A DNA stretch of 64,000 nt from Sulfitobacter sp. W027. GTDB taxonomy: Bacteria > Pseudomonadota > Alphaproteobacteria > Rhodobacterales > Rhodobacteraceae. The DNA is taken from assembly GCF_025143985.1 (NCBI RefSeq), contig NZ_CP083564.1, positions 1,551,501 through 1,615,500 of the forward strand, written 5' to 3'. Below are positions 8,397-17,237 of the stretch, piece after piece (the first letter of the stretch is position 1; every line of letters starts with the position of its first letter). A model generated the notes under the pieces. That model had not been told where the DNA came from, ran no database searches, and saw only the letters and a program-made list of their open reading frames with translations. A program made the translations under genes and the position numbers.

Positions 8397-9391
8397 CACT
8401 GGTGCTCCGAATCTGCCGAAAAATCCTCGGCAATGATAAAGCCGGGACGGCCTTTGACCTCCGTAAAGACCCGCGAGAGGTATTCGCCCAACACACCGAT
8501 GGAGATAAGTTGCACGCCGCCCAGCAACATGACGGCCACCACAAGTGTCGACCACCCCGGCACGTCGATGCCGAAGACGAGGGTGCGGATGGCAATCCAG
8601 AGGGCGTAGAGAATTGAACAGGTAGCAATGGTCATACCTATCCCTGTCCAAACCCTTAGCGGCCATGCGGTGAAGGACGTAAGGCCGGTCAAACCTAACT
8701 TAAACAATCCAGCAAAGCCGAATTTAGAGGCTCCGGTCGCCCGCGGGGCCAACTCAATCGCCACAGCCTTGGTGCGAAAGCCGACCCAGCCATACAGCCC
8801 CTTCATAAAGCGATTGCGCTCAGGCAAGGCGCAGAGCGCATCGACAACCCGTCGATCCATGAGCCTAAAATCGCGCGCATTGGCTGGTATCGCGGTGTCG
8901 CCGCCGATATTCAGCAGGGCATAGAACGCCCGGGTGAAAACCCGTTTGCGCCATGTTTCGTCGCCGCGTTGCGCGCGGACAGCATAGACCATCTCATACC
9001 CCTCGGCGCGATGCTTCAGCATGGTTTCGAGATGAAAGAGGGGTTCCTGAAGATCGGCATCGAGGATGACCACCGCCGCTCCCACTGTGCTCTCCAGACC
9101 GGCCATGATCGCATGTTCCTTGCCGAAGTTCCGCGACAGCCGCAGCACACGAATTGGATATTGGGCATAGAGCGCTCGACTTTCCTCAAAGGTGGAATCG
9201 AGACTGCCATCGTCCACGATGATGATCTCGAAACTACTCACCAGCCTGCGGGCATGCGCATCCACCTTGGCCACCGTTCTGGTGATATTGCCCGCCTCAT
9301 TGAAAGCGGGGATCACAAACGAAAGATCGGGAATAGGTTGTGCGGAAGGAACGAGCTTAGGCTTAACATAGCTTTCGGGGCGACGGTTCAT
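8396..9391 (-). CDS. GtrB/DPM1-like family 2 glycosyltransferase
   Basis: This 331-residue GT2 enzyme shows LSFVIPAFNEAGNI at about 23-36, the IIVDDGSLDST motif at about 58-68, the metal-binding DADLQEP at about 113-119, and two C-terminal membrane segments (at about 235-260 and 270-295), the usual layout of polyprenyl-phosphate glycosyltransferases. It should transfer a sugar from a nucleotide donor to undecaprenyl phosphate at the inner face of the membrane. It is coupled by ATGA overlaps to the ArnT-like gene upstream and to GtrA downstream. Confidence 0.88.
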   Translation of the reverse strand: MNRRPESYVKPKLVPSAQPIPDLSFVIPAFNEAGNITRTVAKVDAHARRLVSSFEIIIVDDGSLDSTFEESRALYAQYPIRVLRLSRNFGKEHAIMAGLESTVGAAVVILDADLQEPLFHLETMLKHRAEGYEMVYAVRAQRGDETWRKRVFTRAFYALLNIGGDTAIPANARDFRLMDRRVVDALCALPERNRFMKGLYGWVGFRTKAVAIELAPRATGASKFGFAGLFKLGLTGLTSFTAWPLRVWTGIGMTIATCSILYALWIAIRTLVFGIDVPGWSTLVVAVMLLGGVQLISIGVLGEYLSRVFTEVKGRPGFIIAEDFSADSEHQ

Positions 9392-10908
9392 CGTGTTACC
9401 TCCCGATCCAAATCTTCGACGAACAGAATGCGATGCCCAAACCGTCCGGCAGGATCGAACCGCGGACCCAGAAAAGGAACCAGTTCCGAGGCGATAGATG
9501 CCGGGATGGCCACCGCGTCGCGCAAGCCATTGTCTGCAAGGCTATCGAATGTCGCGGTTCGCTCGGTGAACTGAACTCTGCCTCGCGTATAGAACTCGGC
9601 CGAAAAGCTGCGACCGCCCCAATAGGTAATCTGCACATCAGGATCGTAACTTTGCGCCGCGGTTACTAATCCGCGCTCTGACCGATCAGTGATTGATCCG
9701 GGCTGGTAACGTGCCAGAATGGTCAGAGATAGAAATGCCAGCCCCACAAAAACAATGGCCATGAAGACCGCGCTCCGCGCCCACCACCCCGGTCGGCCTC
9801 TACCCTGAGCCCAAAGCGAAACCAGGAGAACCGCTACGGCGGGAAGCCCGGGCAAAGCATAGGCCGGCAAAATGTTTGCGGCGGGCGTGAAGAGGATCAG
9901 CGGCGCGACGACCCAAAGTGCAAGATAGCTGTGCCAATCACGGTCACTGCCAGTCATTTCATTGACGCAAGATGCCGCCCGGGGAAGTAAGGCCAAGAAA
10001 AACAAGCTCCACGGCAGAAACGTAGCCGAAGCATAGAGCCAGATCAGGCCTTTGGGCTGCTGATGGCCGGACCCGTAGAGATCACCCTGCCAGCCCGGCA
10101 CGACAAAGCGCTGGAAGTGTTCTCCAACAAGAAAATAGCGCAGGAAACCCGGCGTCTTGATCTCGGTCAGGATATACCATGGAAGGGTCAGCGCTGCAGC
10201 GATCAACAGCCCGGACAACCAGGGAAACCCCTGTAATTCCCGCCAGCGTCCGGTCACCGCGAGCCACGGCAGAAGCGCGATCATTGTGATTACCAGCGCG
10301 ACCGGTCCCTTCGCCAAAAGGCCGATAGCGATGCCGACAAAGAACCACCGTCCCCATGCACTGCGATAGGGGCTGTCCATCATACAGTTGTAGAAGCCGA
10401 TCATGGTCAAGGTAGTGCCAAGCACCATGACCATGTCCGTCATCACGAAGGCCGACGCGCCAAAAAACATAAAAGATGAGGCGAGCACCGTGGTCACGAC
10501 AAGAGCCTGATCTGCGCCTCGATGCTGGCGCACCCAAGTGAAAATTAGGCATAACACCCCCAACGACGCAGCAAATATGAATATCCGTGCGCCGAAGGCC
10601 CCAACGCCAAAGAGCTTCATCCCCAAGGCAGACAGCCAAGTATGTAAGGGAGGTTTGCCCCAAAACGGGACGCCATAGTCGAACTGAGGTGTGACCCAGT
10701 CCCCGGTCTCGACCATCTTACGCGCGATCTCGGCATAACGGGCTTCTGTTGAATCTGTGAAAGGCCACCAGAACATGGCAAGCAGGCGCACAGCGAACAA
10801 TGCACCGAGTGCAAACAGCAGGAACCGTTGGTCACTGCGGGTTAAAGCGAAGCGCCTCTCATGCTCGTGCCGCACGGATATTGCGAATTTCGGATCTATT
10901 GCGACCAT
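9388..10908 (-). CDS. ArnT/PMT-like membrane glycosyltransferase
   Basis: This 506-residue protein has about 11-12 membrane segments and the first-loop motif DSTEARYAEIARKMVETGDWVTP (at about 52-74), with the acidic residue used by ArnT and related lipid-linked-sugar transferases, then GKPPLHTWLSA. It should move a sugar from a polyprenyl carrier onto lipid A or another periplasmic acceptor. It is the first gene of a coupled minus-strand operon (ArnT-like, GT2, GtrA) and is divergent from an OmpR-type two-component system. This suggests cationic-peptide or envelope-stress control as in arn loci. The acceptor is not determined. Confidence 0.85.
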   Translation of the reverse strand: MVAIDPKFAISVRHEHERRFALTRSDQRFLLFALGALFAVRLLAMFWWPFTDSTEARYAEIARKMVETGDWVTPQFDYGVPFWGKPPLHTWLSALGMKLFGVGAFGARIFIFAASLGVLCLIFTWVRQHRGADQALVVTTVLASSFMFFGASAFVMTDMVMVLGTTLTMIGFYNCMMDSPYRSAWGRWFFVGIAIGLLAKGPVALVITMIALLPWLAVTGRWRELQGFPWLSGLLIAAALTLPWYILTEIKTPGFLRYFLVGEHFQRFVVPGWQGDLYGSGHQQPKGLIWLYASATFLPWSLFFLALLPRAASCVNEMTGSDRDWHSYLALWVVAPLILFTPAANILPAYALPGLPAVAVLLVSLWAQGRGRPGWWARSAVFMAIVFVGLAFLSLTILARYQPGSITDRSERGLVTAAQSYDPDVQITYWGGRSFSAEFYTRGRVQFTERTATFDSLADNGLRDAVAIPASIASELVPFLGPRFDPAGRFGHRILFVEDLDREVTR

Positions 10909-10971
10909 AATGCCCTGTCCTTTTTCTCAGGGCATAAGACGGTGGTGGTTTGCGAAAGATGGTCGGCACTA

Positions 10972-10985
10972 TACCAATCCGTAAC
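10972..10985 (+). promoter_or_regulatory. Candidate operator before the response regulator gene
   Basis: TACCAATCCGTAAC lies in the divergent region between the ArnT-like operon (start 10908) and the response regulator (start 11053). It matches the palindrome TACCAATTGGTAAC at 7435-7448 (complement strand) in 12 of 14 positions. This position would suit autoregulation and control of the glycosyltransferase operon together. Confidence 0.4.
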
Positions 10986-11052
10986 ACTACAAAGATGGTG
11001 CAAAGCCGCAAAGCAGACTATTTTCTCAATACCTTATGGAGCTTGGACGCAG

Positions 11053-11724
11053 ATGCGGGTGCTTGTTGTAGAAGATGATGGCGAGACGGCTGAGTATATC
11101 TGCACCAGCCTAAAGGCGCTTGGCCATGTGACGAAACATGCGTCTGATGGCAAACAGGGCTTTCTTGATGCGCTGGACAATGACTTTGATGTCATCGTAG
11201 TCGACCGGATGCTGCCCGGCTTGGATGGGTTGACCCTCGTCAAATCAGTGCGCGGTGCGAACGTTGATACGCCGATCCTGTTCCTGAGCGCGCTCGGCGG
11301 TTTGAGCGACCGGGTGAATGGATTGGAAGCCGGGGCGGACGACTACCTTGTGAAACCTTTTGCATTTTCTGAGCTCTCCGCGCGCCTAACTGCACTTGCA
11401 CGCCGCCCCCCGATGCAGGCCGAAGAAACGCGACTTCAGGTCGCTGATCTGGAGGTCGACCTGATCCGCCATACTGTGTGCCGATCCGGTCAGGAGATCG
11501 CTGTGCAGCCGCGCGAGTTTCGGCTGCTTAGCTATCTGATGAAAAATGCTGACCGAGTTGTAACGCGGACGATGCTGCTTGAAGCAGTCTGGGATTTTCA
11601 CTTCGACCCGAACACCAATGTCGTCGAAACGCATATCAGCCGTCTGCGCAACAAGATCGACAAACCCTTCGAGCAGCCGTTGATCCATACCGTTCGGGGC
11701 GCTGGATACAGCCTTCATGGATAA
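11053..11724 (+). CDS. OmpR/PhoB-type response regulator
   Basis: This 223-residue protein has a receiver domain at residues 1-115, with acidic pair D8/D9, phospho-acceptor D51 (VVDRMLPGLDG) and K100-region VKPF. A winged-helix DNA-binding domain lies at about 128-222 (QPREFRLLSYLM, THISRLRNKID, HTVRGAGYSLHG). The frame extends 64 codons upstream, but the ATG at 11053 gives the standard start MRVLVVEDD. The stop overlaps the sensor kinase gene by eight bases. With that kinase it probably controls the divergent ArnT-like operon and perhaps the PepSY and phosphoesterase genes, which share a sequence motif. Confidence 0.92.
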   Translation: MRVLVVEDDGETAEYICTSLKALGHVTKHASDGKQGFLDALDNDFDVIVVDRMLPGLDGLTLVKSVRGANVDTPILFLSALGGLSDRVNGLEAGADDYLVKPFAFSELSARLTALARRPPMQAEETRLQVADLEVDLIRHTVCRSGQEIAVQPREFRLLSYLMKNADRVVTRTMLLEAVWDFHFDPNTNVVETHISRLRNKIDKPFEQPLIHTVRGAGYSLHG

Positions 11725-13090
11725 CCCTAAGCGCAAAGGTCCTTCAGCGTTGCGGACATCCATACGGCTGTCTTTGCAATACTCGTTCCTCTATTCGGTG
11801 CTCTCTGCGCTCGTTTTCGCATTGGCCTATTGGTTTACGCAATACGAAGTCCAAGACTGGGTGCTCGATCAAATGCGCAGCGATGCGGCGACGCTGATTG
11901 AAATCTTTGAGTTGGGCCGCGATGAGGTATTGATCGACCGCGTCGATGCCCTCGCCGAAGTCAGCTTTCAGAATGCTCGGGTTTACCAGCTTCTGAACGC
12001 CGAGGGCGCGATTGTTTCTGGCAACTTATCTTCGGCCTTCGAAAACCCATTGCCGGACTATCTTCCGGCACAGAAATTGCCGCTTGCCGGAGAAATTCAT
12101 GATGAGGTCACTGGCTATTGGCTACGCGCAGATGATGTTGGGCCCTATCTTCTGATCCAAGGGGCAGGAGACCATATCGTCTTGGAGATACTGGAAGCGC
12201 TCGGCATAGCTTTGGTGGTAGGCTATTTGGCGGTTGTCATCCTCGGCCTTATCGTGGGTGTCCGAATAGGCCGCATCACCGAGCGCCGGATTACGGCGAT
12301 ATCCAATACCCTCGCGGAGGTTTCCTCTGGCAACCTCGCCTCCCGTATTTCAACCGTCCCAAAGGCTCGTGATGATCTTTCGCGGGTATCAACCGAAATC
12401 AATAGTATGCTCGACCAGATCAAACGTCTGCTCGAAAGCCAAGAGCAAATCTCGAACGACATTGCCCATGATATGCGCACACCGCTTCAGCATCTTCGGC
12501 AGCGGTTGGAGAAGCTGCGAGACAGCCCGACTATCCGCCCGGACGACATTTCGACCAGTCTCGATCAAACTGAAGAAATCATAGCGACCTTCAACGCCCT
12601 TCTGCGTATCGCTCAGATTGAGGGAAGTGACCGCCGCGAAAGGTTCGTGTGGAACGACTTTTGTGAAATCATAGCCAATGTTACGGAAGTCTTTGAACCT
12701 GCGGCCGAGGATGCTGGCATTGAGTTGACCACTAAGATACCGGGCGAACAGCTTGTGGTTGTTGGTGATAGAAATCTTCTGACGCAACTACTGTCGAACC
12801 TTGTCGAGAACGCAATCAAACATTGTCCTGTTGGTTCTAAGGTTTTGGTCTTGGCGGAAAACACACCAGTCGGTCCGACCTTGCGCATCACTGACGATGG
12901 TCCGGGGATCGAACGCGAGAATCGAGAGCGTATTTTTCGACGGTTCTTCAGGGGTGAGAAAAGTCGCAATAGTCCTGGGAATGGACTTGGCTTAGCACTC
13001 GTTAAAGCAATTTGCGAGCTGCATGGGGCTGAAATAGCTGTGTCGCATAATGACCCAGGGACAACTTTTGAGATTAGATTTTTGAGCTGA
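11717..13090 (+). CDS. Sensor histidine kinase partner
   Basis: This 457-residue kinase has membrane segments at about 17-38 and 160-185 flanking a periplasmic sensor region of about 120 residues. HAMP follows at about 185-238, then HisKA with H251 in NDIAHDMRTPL, then HATPase_c with N box NLVENAIKHC, G1 DDGPGI and G2 GNGLGLALVKAI. The layout is that of QseC/PmrB-like kinases. It overlaps the response regulator gene and should form one transcription unit with it. The signal is unknown; low magnesium or cationic peptides are guesses from the neighbouring arn-like genes. Confidence 0.92.
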   Translation: MDNPKRKGPSALRTSIRLSLQYSFLYSVLSALVFALAYWFTQYEVQDWVLDQMRSDAATLIEIFELGRDEVLIDRVDALAEVSFQNARVYQLLNAEGAIVSGNLSSAFENPLPDYLPAQKLPLAGEIHDEVTGYWLRADDVGPYLLIQGAGDHIVLEILEALGIALVVGYLAVVILGLIVGVRIGRITERRITAISNTLAEVSSGNLASRISTVPKARDDLSRVSTEINSMLDQIKRLLESQEQISNDIAHDMRTPLQHLRQRLEKLRDSPTIRPDDISTSLDQTEEIIATFNALLRIAQIEGSDRRERFVWNDFCEIIANVTEVFEPAAEDAGIELTTKIPGEQLVVVGDRNLLTQLLSNLVENAIKHCPVGSKVLVLAENTPVGPTLRITDDGPGIERENRERIFRRFFRGEKSRNSPGNGLGLALVKAICELHGAEIAVSHNDPGTTFEIRFLS

Positions 13091-13241
13091 ATGCTATTTG
13101 AGCCGGACTATTGCTTGGCTTTTTGCGTATTTAAGAAATGAAGTTAATTCGCCTCAAATCAAAAATTGCATGAGAAAATGAACAATGCCACCAAAGGAAT
13201 GAAGTTGCACTTTCCGCCCTTGGATCTCGTTTGAAGGCGAA

Positions 13242-14468
13242 TTACCGCTCAATGTAGAGGTCCGGATCTGGGCGCTCTGGCCGCAATCCCAAGCCAACGA
13301 TCCGGCCAGGCAGGTCTCGGAGCAGCGGCACGCGTGTCATCATCCGCAAAAGGAATGGTGCCCGAAAATCCGACCCGCTGCGCAAAGCCGTCAGTAGAAC
13401 GCGATTCTGGATCAGGACTTGCAGCCTCTGGGTTGCGCGTGTTGGCCATTCGCGACGGCGCTGGATTGCTGCGAGCTCGTTCCTTAACGGCGTGCCGCGC
13501 CGCAACGAAGTCGCCAGGACGTTGGCGGAGGCCACCGCGTCCTGCACCGCGAGGTTCACTCCGACGCCGCCCACCGGCGACATGGCATGAGCCGCATCGC
13601 CAATGCAAAGCAGTCCAGGCCGCCACCAGGTCTCCAGCCGGTTCACCTGCACACTTAGGATTTTCACCTGCTCCCAGCTTTCCAATTCACGGACGCGATC
13701 GGCCTCGAACGGAACGACTTTTGCCAGCTCCGCGCAGAATGCTCCGATTCCCGCTGTCTTCTTCTTCTCGAAGCCACCCTTGGGAATGACGTAGGCGCAT
13801 TGCCAATAGTCACCACGATTGATCACGATAAGTATTTGACCGGCGTCGAAGCGGCCCTGCGTTTCCTCCGTATCGGAATCGAGGCGCGACAGCCGGAACC
13901 AGAGCACGTCGATCGGTGCGCCGAGTTCTTTCATCGTCAGGGCCGCGTCCGCCCGCAGGCGCGACCCGCGCCCGTCGGCCGCGACCGTCAACGGCGCCTT
14001 GATATCGATCATGCCCTCGCGTGTCTCGGCACGGACGCCCGTTACGTTCCCGTCCTCGGTCAGCAAGGCGTGACCCTCGGCGCCCATACACAGGCGGAAG
14101 CAGGGGTATTGCTTCGCCTTCTCCGCCAGAAAGCACAGGAAGTCCCATTGTGGCATCATCGCGATGAAAGGGGCATGAACCGGCAGGCCGGAGAAGTCAG
14201 CAATCTGCACCCGGTCCGGCCCGACTTGCCCGAAGAGGCTCGGCACCCGCTGATGTGGCAGGTCCAGAAACTCGGGCAGAAGGCCGAGATCGTGCATCAG
14301 CTCCATGGTCGATGGGTGAATCGTGTCGCCGCGGAAGTCGCGCAGGAAATCGGCGTGCTTTTCGAGGACGACAACATCGATGCCGGCGCGGGCCAATAGG
14401 AAACCGAGCGTTAGTCCGGCCGGTCCGCCGCCCACGATGCAACACTGCGCCGAAATCTCTTCTGCCAC
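13242..14468 (-). CDS. FAD-dependent aromatic-ring monooxygenase family protein
   Basis: This 408-residue protein belongs to the UbiH/PHBH flavoprotein group. It has the FAD ADP-binding GGGPAGLTLGFLLARAG at about 12-28 with Glu in VVVLEKH, the DG motif TVAADGRGSRLR at about 160-171, and the GD motif LCIGDAAHAMSPVGGVGVN at about 282-300. The start is a GTG behind a weak site. These enzymes hydroxylate aromatic or polyketide substrates with NAD(P)H and oxygen. No pathway genes adjoin it; an IS1182 remnant lies directly upstream, so it may have been separated from its original context. Confidence 0.85.
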   Translation of the reverse strand: MAEEISAQCCIVGGGPAGLTLGFLLARAGIDVVVLEKHADFLRDFRGDTIHPSTMELMHDLGLLPEFLDLPHQRVPSLFGQVGPDRVQIADFSGLPVHAPFIAMMPQWDFLCFLAEKAKQYPCFRLCMGAEGHALLTEDGNVTGVRAETREGMIDIKAPLTVAADGRGSRLRADAALTMKELGAPIDVLWFRLSRLDSDTEETQGRFDAGQILIVINRGDYWQCAYVIPKGGFEKKKTAGIGAFCAELAKVVPFEADRVRELESWEQVKILSVQVNRLETWWRPGLLCIGDAAHAMSPVGGVGVNLAVQDAVASANVLATSLRRGTPLRNELAAIQRRREWPTRATQRLQVLIQNRVLLTALRSGSDFRAPFLLRMMTRVPLLRDLPGRIVGLGLRPERPDPDLYIER

Positions 14469-14610
14469 AGGTCCTGCCTCCTCAGATTAAGATGGTGCGT
14501 AGAGTATCGCACGATCTGACCGTCCTGGCCACGTTCGGCCGTTACCGCAGCGGCGTGACGGCGGGTCGACAAGCTACGCCGCCGGGTCGACCTGATTATC
14601 AATGCACGAT

Positions 14611-15992
14611 GGCGGCCGAAGTCAAACTCGCAAACCGCGCAGGCGTAGCCGGGTCAGACCGAGAATGCGCTTCAGGTGTGCGAAAAGCATCTCTACATTC
14701 TTTCGCTTGTCTCGGGATACCTCGTAGGCCTTGGCCTTTCTGCATGCGCGGGCGAACTCGCCTGCTTCCTCGTGGGGTTCTCGGGTGACGTATCGGGCCT
14801 CCGCTTTCGGGCAGCAAATTTCCTTGGATGGACAGGCCTGACATGTCGCCTTTAAGGCACGATATCTCTTCCGCCCGCCGGTGTTCTGACCCCGGTTTGG
14901 ATTGGAGTAGTTCCGGCGATATTGCCTAAGGGCGTGTCCTTCGGGGCAGATGTATTGATCGTTCGCCTTGTCCCATTCGAAGTCGGATCTGGACCAGGTG
15001 CCATCTGTCCGCTCCGACTTGTCGATCACCGGTATGAAGGGGATGATGCTCCGCTGTTCAACCAGCCATCCGAGGTTCTCGGCGTTGCCATAGGCAGTGT
15101 CGGCCGCCAGCCAATCCGGCCTGATCCCGAACCGTTTCTCGGTTCTGTCGAGCATCGTGCGCGACGCCCCGACTTCGGCCTGGCGAATGGCTCGCGTCGC
15201 CTCGACATCCATGATTATCGAGCTTTTGGTGTCGATCAGATAGTTGGTGGCGTAAGCAAAATAGGGGCGACTTTCTTCGGCGCGGGTCCATTGCGCCCCC
15301 GGGTCGGACTTTGCCGCGAACTTCGGCTGGGTCGGTGACGCCGCGCTGAAGGCGGCATCATCCAGCGTTTCCAGATATCCCCGCGCCGCCCGATTCCCAG
15401 CTTCGCGCGCCACCTCAAGGCTCCAGTCCTCGGCTGCGATTGACCGAGCCTTGTTGGCGTCAGCAGAGATCAGGCTGGCATCCACGGCAAAGCCCTCGCC
15501 GGACACCAGGTCCTCCCTCAAGCACCGCTCGACCGTGGCCTCGAAGATCTGCCGCAGCAGGTTGCTGTCGCGGAACTTGCCATGGCGATACCGTGAGAAC
15601 GTCGAGTGATCCGGGACCTTTCCCTCCAGGCCCAGCCGAGAGAACCACCGATAGGCAAGGTTCAGATGGACCTCATCGCAAATGCGACGTTCCGATCGGA
15701 TGCCCATGACGTAACTAATGACCAGCATCCGGATGATCAGTTCTGGATCGATCGAAGGACGCCCGAGGTGGCTGTATAAGGGGCGAAGGGCATCCCGCAT
15801 CCCATCCACGTCGAAAAACCTTTCGATCTCGCGAAGTATGTGACCGGAAGGAACATGACGCTCCAGATCGAAGTCATAGAAAAGCTGTGCCGGTGCCGTT
15901 TGGGTGCCCATCATGACAAAATTCTCCAATCCCCTCATAATCGAGTGAATCAAAGGCCTTGCCGCACTGCAATAAAGAGTTTTTCAACAGCA
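14611..15992 (-). mobile_element. IS1182 family insertion sequence, one end lost
   Basis: The element is marked by its transposase gene and by an end-like sequence, GAGTTTTTCAACAG, at about 15977-15990 on the upstream side. The downstream side lacks a matching inverted repeat: coding similarity to the usual transposase C-terminus fades at about 14610. This is an immobile remnant unless supplied with another end. Confidence 0.6.
14622..15914 (-). pseudogene. IS1182 family transposase, C-terminally truncated
   Basis: The 430-residue product begins with TQTAPAQLFYDFDLERHVP, the typical IS1182 N-terminal domain. It then shows the DDE core: VDASLISADAN (first Asp at about residue 164), a second acidic region in LAADTAYGNAENLGWL, and the C-terminal KRKNVEMLFAHLKRILGLTRLRLRG carrying the Glu. 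Intact family members continue about 25-40 residues after RLRG with a conserved DEF...AAIVQNL-type helix. Here the frame shifts and stops after RLRGLRV, while traces of that helix (GAGTTTGAC...CGCCATCGTGCA) remain in another frame. I chose the ATG at 15914, behind GGAGA. Confidence 0.7.
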
Positions 15993-16574
15993 TGGTGGAA
16001 AGCAAACGTCTGCCGCGTTTGCACAGCATGGTTTTGTTCTATGATAGAACGGACATCCGCCAGCACCTTGAACTTCCTAACGCAGCGAACGGCGGCTATG
16101 GAACCTCACACTGCCATAGCTTTGTGGTCGCCATGGCCTTCTTGAGGAAGTGCCGAGCATGGCGTTCAATCTGCGTTTGTTGCAGAAATCATGGATGGAC
16201 TTCAGTGCGTTAATTGTGGTGTGGTCTCGTTTCGGGGGAACCCAGGAGATTGGCGGATTTCTCCGAACTGTAGGCGACTACGTTATGGCACGGCCGAGAC
16301 CTTCGCGAGGCATGTAAGCTGAACATCTCTGAAAGATTTGCTTTTTCTCAGGGACAGTAGGGTTACCTTTCGGTCTGACTCCATAAAGCGGTCCGATTTG
16401 ATTGTTAGTCCATACTGCTCCTATGGTCTATCGAGACGATACTTCAGGCGCTGGAGGACGGTATCCCAGAGCGCAGTGCGGCCTGACCGTATTGTAGTAG
16501 CGCCGCTACCCTTCGATCAGGGTTTGAGCTGACACAGCCGCTTCCGCCCCCCGCACCACACCGACCGGGCACCG
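15993..16574. other. Gene-poor tract with insertion-sequence debris
   Basis: Apart from the transposase fragment at 16428-16505, no gene is supportable. Short frames on both strands have no recognisable domains. The tract separates the IS1182 remnant from the piuC gene and looks like a site of repeated insertion and decay. Confidence 0.5.
16428..16505 (-). pseudogene. C-terminal fragment of an IS3/IS481-type transposase
   Basis: On the minus strand one frame reads YYNTVRPHCALGYRPPAPEV and a few more residues, then a stop at 16428-16430. YNTVRPHxxLGYRPPAPE is the hallmark C-terminus of integrase-core (rve) transposases of the IS3 and IS481 groups. A TAG stop lies only four codons before it, so just the last 26 or so codons survive. 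No catalytic residues remain. Confidence 0.7.
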
Positions 16575-17234
16575 TCAATCGTCGCCCCACATCCGGTAGA
16601 GGTTACTCTTGGCCTTAAAAAGCCGGTCGAAGGCCGGCGTCTTGCCGGCGGCGGCAAAAAGCTCGCTCGCGGCGACGTCCAGATCGTAGAGAACCTCACG
16701 TCGGGCGGGATCGCGCACACGACTGGTCACCCAGCCTACGAACGCTATGCGTTCGCCCCGGGACACCGGTTCAACCCGATGTAGGGCGCTGGTGGAGTAA
16801 AGCACCGCATCGCCTGCCGCGAGCCGGACCACCCTCTCTTCGATCCCGTCGTCGATCACCAAGCCGCCGCCATCATATTCCTCGGGGTCCGAGAGCGGCA
16901 AGGTGAAGGACAGGTCGGTCCGGTTGCCGTTCATGTAGGGGTCATCGACATGCAGCCCGTATTCCATGCCCGAGCGATAGCGTGACAGCAGCATCCGGGC
17001 GAATTTGCTGGGCCGGGCGGCGGCGCGGAAGATTTCGTTGCCGCGGAGCGCCGTCCGCACCTTCTCGAACTGAGCCTCGAGCGCCTTGGAAGGTTTCGCC
17101 TGGAGGTTTTGCTTCACGTCCTTGGCGTAGCGCCCGGCGGTGGTCTTGCCGTCGACGAACTCCAGCCCATCGGCGGCGGCCCTCAGGGCCGCCACCTCGT
17201 GGCTGTCCAGCACATTGGCTATGACAAGAATCAT
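16575..17234 (-). CDS. piuC: PiuC/PKHD-type Fe(II)/2-oxoglutarate hydroxylase
   Basis: This 219-residue protein matches the PKHD hydroxylase family (PiuC, YbiX). The iron-binding HVDDPYM (H95 and D97) is followed by RTDLSFTLPLSD, YDGGGLVI, and the second His in ALHRVEPVSRGERIAFVGWV with the Arg that holds 2-oxoglutarate. Length is as usual (about 225). PiuC genes are commonly iron-regulated and lie beside TonB receptors. Here the partner is the upstream Gly-Glu-repeat exported protein, whose stop lies three bases before this ATG (TAAACCATG), implying coupled translation. Confidence 0.9.
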   Translation of the reverse strand: MILVIANVLDSHEVAALRAAADGLEFVDGKTTAGRYAKDVKQNLQAKPSKALEAQFEKVRTALRGNEIFRAAARPSKFARMLLSRYRSGMEYGLHVDDPYMNGNRTDLSFTLPLSDPEEYDGGGLVIDDGIEERVVRLAAGDAVLYSTSALHRVEPVSRGERIAFVGWVTSRVRDPARREVLYDLDVAASELFAAAGKTPAFDRLFKAKSNLYRMWGDD

Positions 17235-17237
17235 GGT

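Noticed and set aside
13810..14399. Long frames antisense to the FAD monooxygenase
   Set aside because: The minus-strand frame carries all three FAD motifs; the others are shadows in GC-rich sequence.
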